Position numbers and translations under genes: made by a program. The notes below the pieces were generated by a model that was not told the DNA's origin, searched no databases, and saw only the letters and a list, made by a program, of their open reading frames with translations. A stretch of 64,000 nucleotides of DNA from Elusimicrobiota bacterium (GTDB lineage Bacteria > Elusimicrobiota > Elusimicrobia > UBA1565 > UBA9628): NCBI GenBank assembly GCA_016207665.1, contig JACQPG010000064.1, forward strand, positions 1 to 64,000, written 5' to 3'. The stretch's first letter is position 1. Every line of letters begins with the position of its first letter. Below, one piece after another: positions 60,480 to 64,000 of the stretch.

Positions 60480-62386
60480 CGGGCGGCGAGCTCGGCGGGG
60501 CTCGCGCAACTTTGATGCCACATCTCGAGCATCAGCAAAGCCCAGAGGCGATAGCCGTGCTCTCGCCGGCCGCTTTGATGCTCGGACCAGAGCCGGCGCA
60601 GGGCCGGCTCGTTGAAATAGCCTCTCTTGAGCGCCTCGGGGCCCAGCACCGCTTCCTCCCAAAACCGCTTGAGCGGTCCCCGGAACCACTCTCCCAAGGG
60701 TATGCCGAAGCCCATCTTGCCCCGATTGAAGATCGTCGCGGGCAGCTGATCCTTGAAAGCCTCCTTGAGCAGCCACTTGTGGCCGCGCAAGCCCCGCAAT
60801 TTCCATTCCCCCGGCAAGCGGAATACCAGCTCGACGAACTCGTGGTCGAGCAGAGGCGACCGGCCCTCGAGCGAATTGGCCATGGTGGCGATATCCATCT
60901 TGACCATGAGATTTTCCGGGAGATAGGTCTTGAAATCCACGTAGAGAAGCCGATTGAGCAGGTCGTCCGGAGGTCCCTGGGAAAAGGCCTGGGCCAGATA
61001 GCCCAAGGCCTCGCCCTGTCGAGCGAGCCTGGCCTGGAACTCGGGGCTATAAAGGCCGACCTTGTCCTCCTCGCTGAAATAGCCGATCATCTTGAGATAG
61101 CGGGCCGGCTCGTCTGCGAAAAGGGCCGAACGGAGAAAACGTTTGACCCGCCAGATCGCGCCGAAAGGAGCGTCGCGCTCGGGCAGCAACTCGGCCGCGA
61201 CCTTGAGACCGCGTTGCGCCGGCCCGGGGATTAGATCGAAAAAGCGGGCGGCTTTCATGGCGAAATACCGGATATAGCCGCCGAAATTCTCATCGCCCCC
61301 GTCGCCATTGAGCGCCACCGTGACATGCTTGCGCGTTTCCCGCGCGACATAATAAGAGGGGAGAGCCGAGGAATCCGCGTAGGGCTCCCCATAATGCCAG
61401 GCGAGCTTGGGCAACACCTGGGCCATGTCCGCCTTGACGATGAACTCGGTGTGGTCGCAGCCGTAGCGCTGGGCCAGCTCCCGGGCAAAGGGCAACTCCG
61501 AAAACTGCTGCTCCTCGAATCCGATGGAGAAAGTCCGCACCGGCCGATCCGAAAACCGGCTCATCAGAGCGACCACGATCGACGAATCGATCCCCCCGGA
61601 CAAAAAAGCGCCCAGTGGGACGTCCGAGATCATTCTTAAACGCACCGCTTCCTTGAGTTTGTCCCGGACCAGCGCCTTGGCCTCTTCAGGGTCGCGGGTG
61701 GCCGGGGGCTCGCCCAGCGGAAGATCCCAGTATTTCCTGATCTCGATGCGTCCCTTTTCCATGAGAAGAATATGCCCGGGCGGGAGCTTGCGCGCCGAAC
61801 GGTATATCGTATGAGGCGAGGGGATATATTGCAGCGACAGATATTGGTCGATCGCCCCCTCATCCACGTCGCGTGACACTCCCGGCCAAACGAAGAGCGA
61901 GCGCAGCTCAGAGGCGAAGGCGAAAAACCCCGGCTGATCCGTGTAGACCAAGGGCTTCTTGCCGATGCGGTCCCGCGCCAGGAGCAGGCGTTGTTTGGGC
62001 TTGTCCCAGAGCGCGAAGGCGAACATGCCGCGCAAGCGCTTGACGCAATCCGCGCCGAGCTCCTGGTAAAGCGCTAGTATCACCTCGGTGTCCGTCCTGG
62101 TCTTGAAGCGATGCCCTCTCCCCTCCAATTCCGACCGGAGCTCTTGATAATTGTATATCTCGCCGTTGAGCACAACCCAAAGCCGTCCGTCATCGTAGGA
62201 AAGCGGCTGATGCCCGGTTTGCAGGTCGATGATGGCCAGGCGGCGCATGGCCAGACCGGCGGGGCCGTCGATGAAATGCCCGGAGTCGTCAGGACCCCGA
62301 TGGGCGAGCAGATTGTTGGCCGCGTCCAGCAGCCCCTGATCCGGGCGACTGCCGTCCTTGGTCACTATCCCGCAGATCCCGCACAT
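60476..62386 (-). CDS. asnB: Asparagine synthetase (glutamine-hydrolysing)
   Basis: A 636-residue AsnB. The N-terminal glutaminase begins MCGICGIV with Cys2 as nucleophile, then LAHRGPDDSG and LNGEIYNY; the synthetase half has the PP-motif FLSGGIDSSIVVALM and the RSPLLDHEFVEL block. In surface-polysaccharide clusters such enzymes often amidate sugars or lipids rather than make free asparagine; this cannot be told apart here. One base separates it from the upstream GT2 stop. Confidence 0.95.
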   Translation of the reverse strand: MCGICGIVTKDGSRPDQGLLDAANNLLAHRGPDDSGHFIDGPAGLAMRRLAIIDLQTGHQPLSYDDGRLWVVLNGEIYNYQELRSELEGRGHRFKTRTDTEVILALYQELGADCVKRLRGMFAFALWDKPKQRLLLARDRIGKKPLVYTDQPGFFAFASELRSLFVWPGVSRDVDEGAIDQYLSLQYIPSPHTIYRSARKLPPGHILLMEKGRIEIRKYWDLPLGEPPATRDPEEAKALVRDKLKEAVRLRMISDVPLGAFLSGGIDSSIVVALMSRFSDRPVRTFSIGFEEQQFSELPFARELAQRYGCDHTEFIVKADMAQVLPKLAWHYGEPYADSSALPSYYVARETRKHVTVALNGDGGDENFGGYIRYFAMKAARFFDLIPGPAQRGLKVAAELLPERDAPFGAIWRVKRFLRSALFADEPARYLKMIGYFSEEDKVGLYSPEFQARLARQGEALGYLAQAFSQGPPDDLLNRLLYVDFKTYLPENLMVKMDIATMANSLEGRSPLLDHEFVELVFRLPGEWKLRGLRGHKWLLKEAFKDQLPATIFNRGKMGFGIPLGEWFRGPLKRFWEEAVLGPEALKRGYFNEPALRRLWSEHQSGRREHGYRLWALLMLEMWHQSCASPAELAAR

Positions 62387-62387
62387 A

Positions 62388-63407
62388 TCAGTTCGACACC
62401 GTCGCGCCGCCGCCGTTCTCGGGAAACAGCCTCAGGCGCAGGCGCTTGAGCCCTCCCCAAGAGGAATAGCCCGAATAAAAGGAAAGATAAAGACTGGGCG
62501 AGATCACGGCCAGCGCCAGAGTGATCATGCGGAAAAGAGCGAATCGCCCGCCCGGCGCGGCCTTCCAGCCCTCCCACCACAGGTCCCAGGCCCGCCCAGG
62601 CTCGGCCCGCAACGCCTCCCTGAGCACCTTCCGCCTCAATATCTCGAGGCTTTGCTTCTGCGCGAAACGCGGGCTGGTCTTGACTCCCCTATCGGCCAGC
62701 CAGGATTCCATGTGGCGCAGGAATATCTCCCTGTTCTTGAAATCCTTGTCGAGCTTGACCGGATCCTCATAGCCTCCCGCGCACCAATTGCAGCCATGGA
62801 GCCGATGCACGCCCAAGGGCTTGGGCAGGTTGGCGATCTCGGCGTCCAACAGCACCCGGACGGTCAGGAAATCGTCCAGATAATAGAAGAGATCGGCGGG
62901 AATGGGCAGGGCCCTCTCCAGGGCCTTGCGGCGGAAGCAGAGGCCGCTGGTGGCGGTGAACTCGGTACGCGCCTCGAGAAAATCCTCCAAGCGATAGCGG
63001 GGCGGCCAAGCGGGGAAATGCTGGGGCACGGGAGAAAGTCCCTCGTCGGCGTCCTCGAGCCAATGCTCGGCCCCTCCCACCTTGGGATCGTCGAAGAGCG
63101 GCGCCAAGGCGGAGAGCTTGCCGGGCCTGAAAACGTCGTCCGAGTCCAGAAGGCAGACCAGCTCTCCTCGGGCCTCGCTCAGGCCGCGGTTGAAGGCGGT
63201 GGCCTGGCCCTGCCGCTGCTGCAACAGGGCCCTCAGCCGCGAGCCGTAGGACGAGAGCATCTCCCTGGAGCCGTCAGTGGAGCCGTCGTCGACCACGATC
63301 AGCTCCAAGTCCTTGAAGTCCTGAGACAAGACGCTCTCGATGGCCTGGCGAAGGAAGCGGCCGTAATTGTGATTGTCGATCACGACCGAGAAAAAGGGCG
63401 TGGCCAT
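62388..63407 (-). CDS. GT2 family glycosyltransferase
   Basis: A 339-residue transferase: FSVVIDNHNYGRFLRQAIESV, VDDGSTDGS, LLDSDDVFRPG as metal site, and a membrane-near hydrophobic helix (FRMITLALAVISPSLYLSF) close to the end. It likely adds a sugar to a glycan on the cytoplasmic face. The ATG at 63407 is chosen; the TTG at 63419 would give a TTGA overlap with the GT9 stop and is a real alternative. It sits between the GT9 and asnB genes. Confidence 0.88.
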   Translation of the reverse strand: MATPFFSVVIDNHNYGRFLRQAIESVLSQDFKDLELIVVDDGSTDGSREMLSSYGSRLRALLQQRQGQATAFNRGLSEARGELVCLLDSDDVFRPGKLSALAPLFDDPKVGGAEHWLEDADEGLSPVPQHFPAWPPRYRLEDFLEARTEFTATSGLCFRRKALERALPIPADLFYYLDDFLTVRVLLDAEIANLPKPLGVHRLHGCNWCAGGYEDPVKLDKDFKNREIFLRHMESWLADRGVKTSPRFAQKQSLEILRRKVLREALRAEPGRAWDLWWEGWKAAPGGRFALFRMITLALAVISPSLYLSFYSGYSSWGGLKRLRLRLFPENGGGATVSN

Positions 63408-63415
63408 TGACGGAC

Positions 63416-64000
63416 TCAAGATACCATTTTGGGCGCCGGATACTTTTCCAGAACGCGGGCCAGGACGAAATCAAGCTCGAGCTTGGCGATGCAGTCGTGA
63501 TGTCCGCAGACCCGATAGTTGAGCCGGTCCTCCATGGCCATGCCGAGCCTGGCGCAAGGGTGGCAGGCGATGCCGGTTCTGATATCGAGATGCCTTTCCC
63601 GATCCCAATAGGCCCCCAGCTCCTCGGGCGTCGAAAGACCCCAGAGCGTCACCGTGGGAACGCCCAGGACCAGGGCGGCCTTGGCCAGGCCGGTGTCGCA
63701 GCTGATGAAAAGATCGCAACTGGCGATCACGGCGAAAGTCTCGAGCAAGCTCGTCTTTCCGACCCAGGAGCTCGCCTGCGGGCAAAGCCGCGCCACGCGC
63801 TCCACGCTGTCCCGCTCATCCTCGGTCCCCACGAGCGCGATCTCCGCCCCATAGGCCCGAGCTAGCGCGGCGCAAAGCCCACCGAAACGCTCAGCATCCC
63901 AGATCTTGTGGTATTGATTGTTGGGGGGACCGAGATGGACGCCGATCCTCTTGGCCCCTTCAGGGGCCTTAAGTCCCGCGGGGGTCTTGACCGGCAGAGC
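63416..64000 (-). CDS. GT9 heptosyltransferase-like protein, C-terminal part
   Basis: Runs off the right edge; the last 194 residues are visible, in frame from base 64000. They form the C-terminal Rossmann half of a GT9 (WaaC/WaaF-type) transferase: KRIGVHLGPPNNQYHKIW, ALVGTEDERDSV, and the block LLETFAVIASCDLFISCDTGLAKAALVLGVPTVTLWG. Five cysteines cluster near the end (CHPC, CGHHDC), which is a little unusual. GT9 enzymes transfer heptose from a nucleotide donor, which suits the GDP-heptose pathway in this window. The ORF track starts at an internal codon. Confidence 0.9.
   Translation of the reverse strand, partial: ALPVKTPAGLKAPEGAKRIGVHLGPPNNQYHKIWDAERFGGLCAALARAYGAEIALVGTEDERDSVERVARLCPQASSWVGKTSLLETFAVIASCDLFISCDTGLAKAALVLGVPTVTLWGLSTPEELGAYWDRERHLDIRTGIACHPCARLGMAMEDRLNYRVCGHHDCIAKLELDFVLARVLEKYPAPKMVS

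Noticed and set aside
59478-60806. 442-residue reading of the methyltransferase
   Set aside because: The first 109 residues are a shadow of asnB; the ATG at 60479 gives the CPSCG start and an ATGA overlap.
62358-63410. 350-residue plus-strand ORF opposite the GT2 gene
   Set aside because: Antisense to a clear GT2 with VDDGS and DSDD motifs.
1-64000. tRNA, rRNA, CRISPR, IS elements, prophage
   Set aside because: No cloverleaf-like stretch, repeat array, transposase or integrase was recognised; gene spacing leaves almost no room for them.

Overview
The window is GC-rich bacterial DNA, gene-dense on both strands, with no rRNA, tRNA, insertion sequence or CRISPR array that I could recognise. 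The cell is Gram-negative in type: there is a DUF1207-like envelope protein, a lipoprotein with a lipobox, a GDP-manno-heptose pathway and a GT9 heptosyltransferase. It carries type IV pili (PilT) and a MutL with the endonuclease motif, so it does not rely on MutH. The phylum cannot be fixed from the sequence alone; an uncultured lineage such as Elusimicrobiota or a deltaproteobacterium-like group is a guess. Ile AUA codons are unusually common for such GC-rich DNA.

Layout. Bases 1-20.7 kb are mainly housekeeping and envelope upkeep: pilT end, a cNMP-binding/GAF protein, rsfS and argS (+); MoxR plus a DUF58-TgpA fusion and a response regulator-kinase hybrid (-); a GIDE/EF-hand protein, LemA, CcdA, DUF1207 protein, mutS, mutL and a double-receiver protein (+); then a two-domain retropepsin-like protein, DUF4142, queE, queC, a DnaQ-like exonuclease and a lipoprotein (-).

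From 20.7 to 64 kb lies a very large surface-glycan region. One stretch (39.1 to 20.7 kb, minus strand) has 17 tightly overlapping genes: multi-pass GT-C/GT39-like transferases, DPM1-like GT2 enzymes, GmhA, HddA, HddC, a Gfo/Idh dehydrogenase, DegT aminotransferase and hexapeptide acetyltransferase, a WecA-type initiating transferase and a flavin oxidoreductase. GmhB sits just upstream. A second minus-strand set (49.4 to 40.8 kb) combines a lysine-less DegT homologue, an SDR, a GT2/GT-C pair and a secreted TldD/TldE-like pair around a methyltransferase. The remaining part holds a second SDR, a propeller-thioredoxin fusion, an HNH protein next to an AT-richer palindrome-rich gap, a methyltransferase-GT2 fusion, a TPR-fused O-antigen ligase, a GtrB-like GT2, a MarC protein, a methyltransferase, AsnB, a GT2 and a GT9 heptosyltransferase cut by the window end.

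How it fits together. WecA-like chemistry starts a polyprenyl-linked glycan; six DPM1-like domains can charge polyprenyl phosphate with single sugars; six GT-C proteins can use these; sugar-nucleotide genes supply heptose, an amino-uronic-type sugar and possibly a dideoxy sugar; the Wzy/WaaL-type ligase would polymerise or transfer the product. Two expression habits recur: first genes often have a TAnnnT box 6-10 bases before the start codon (suggesting leaderless mRNA), and downstream genes are joined by four-base NTGA stop/start overlaps.
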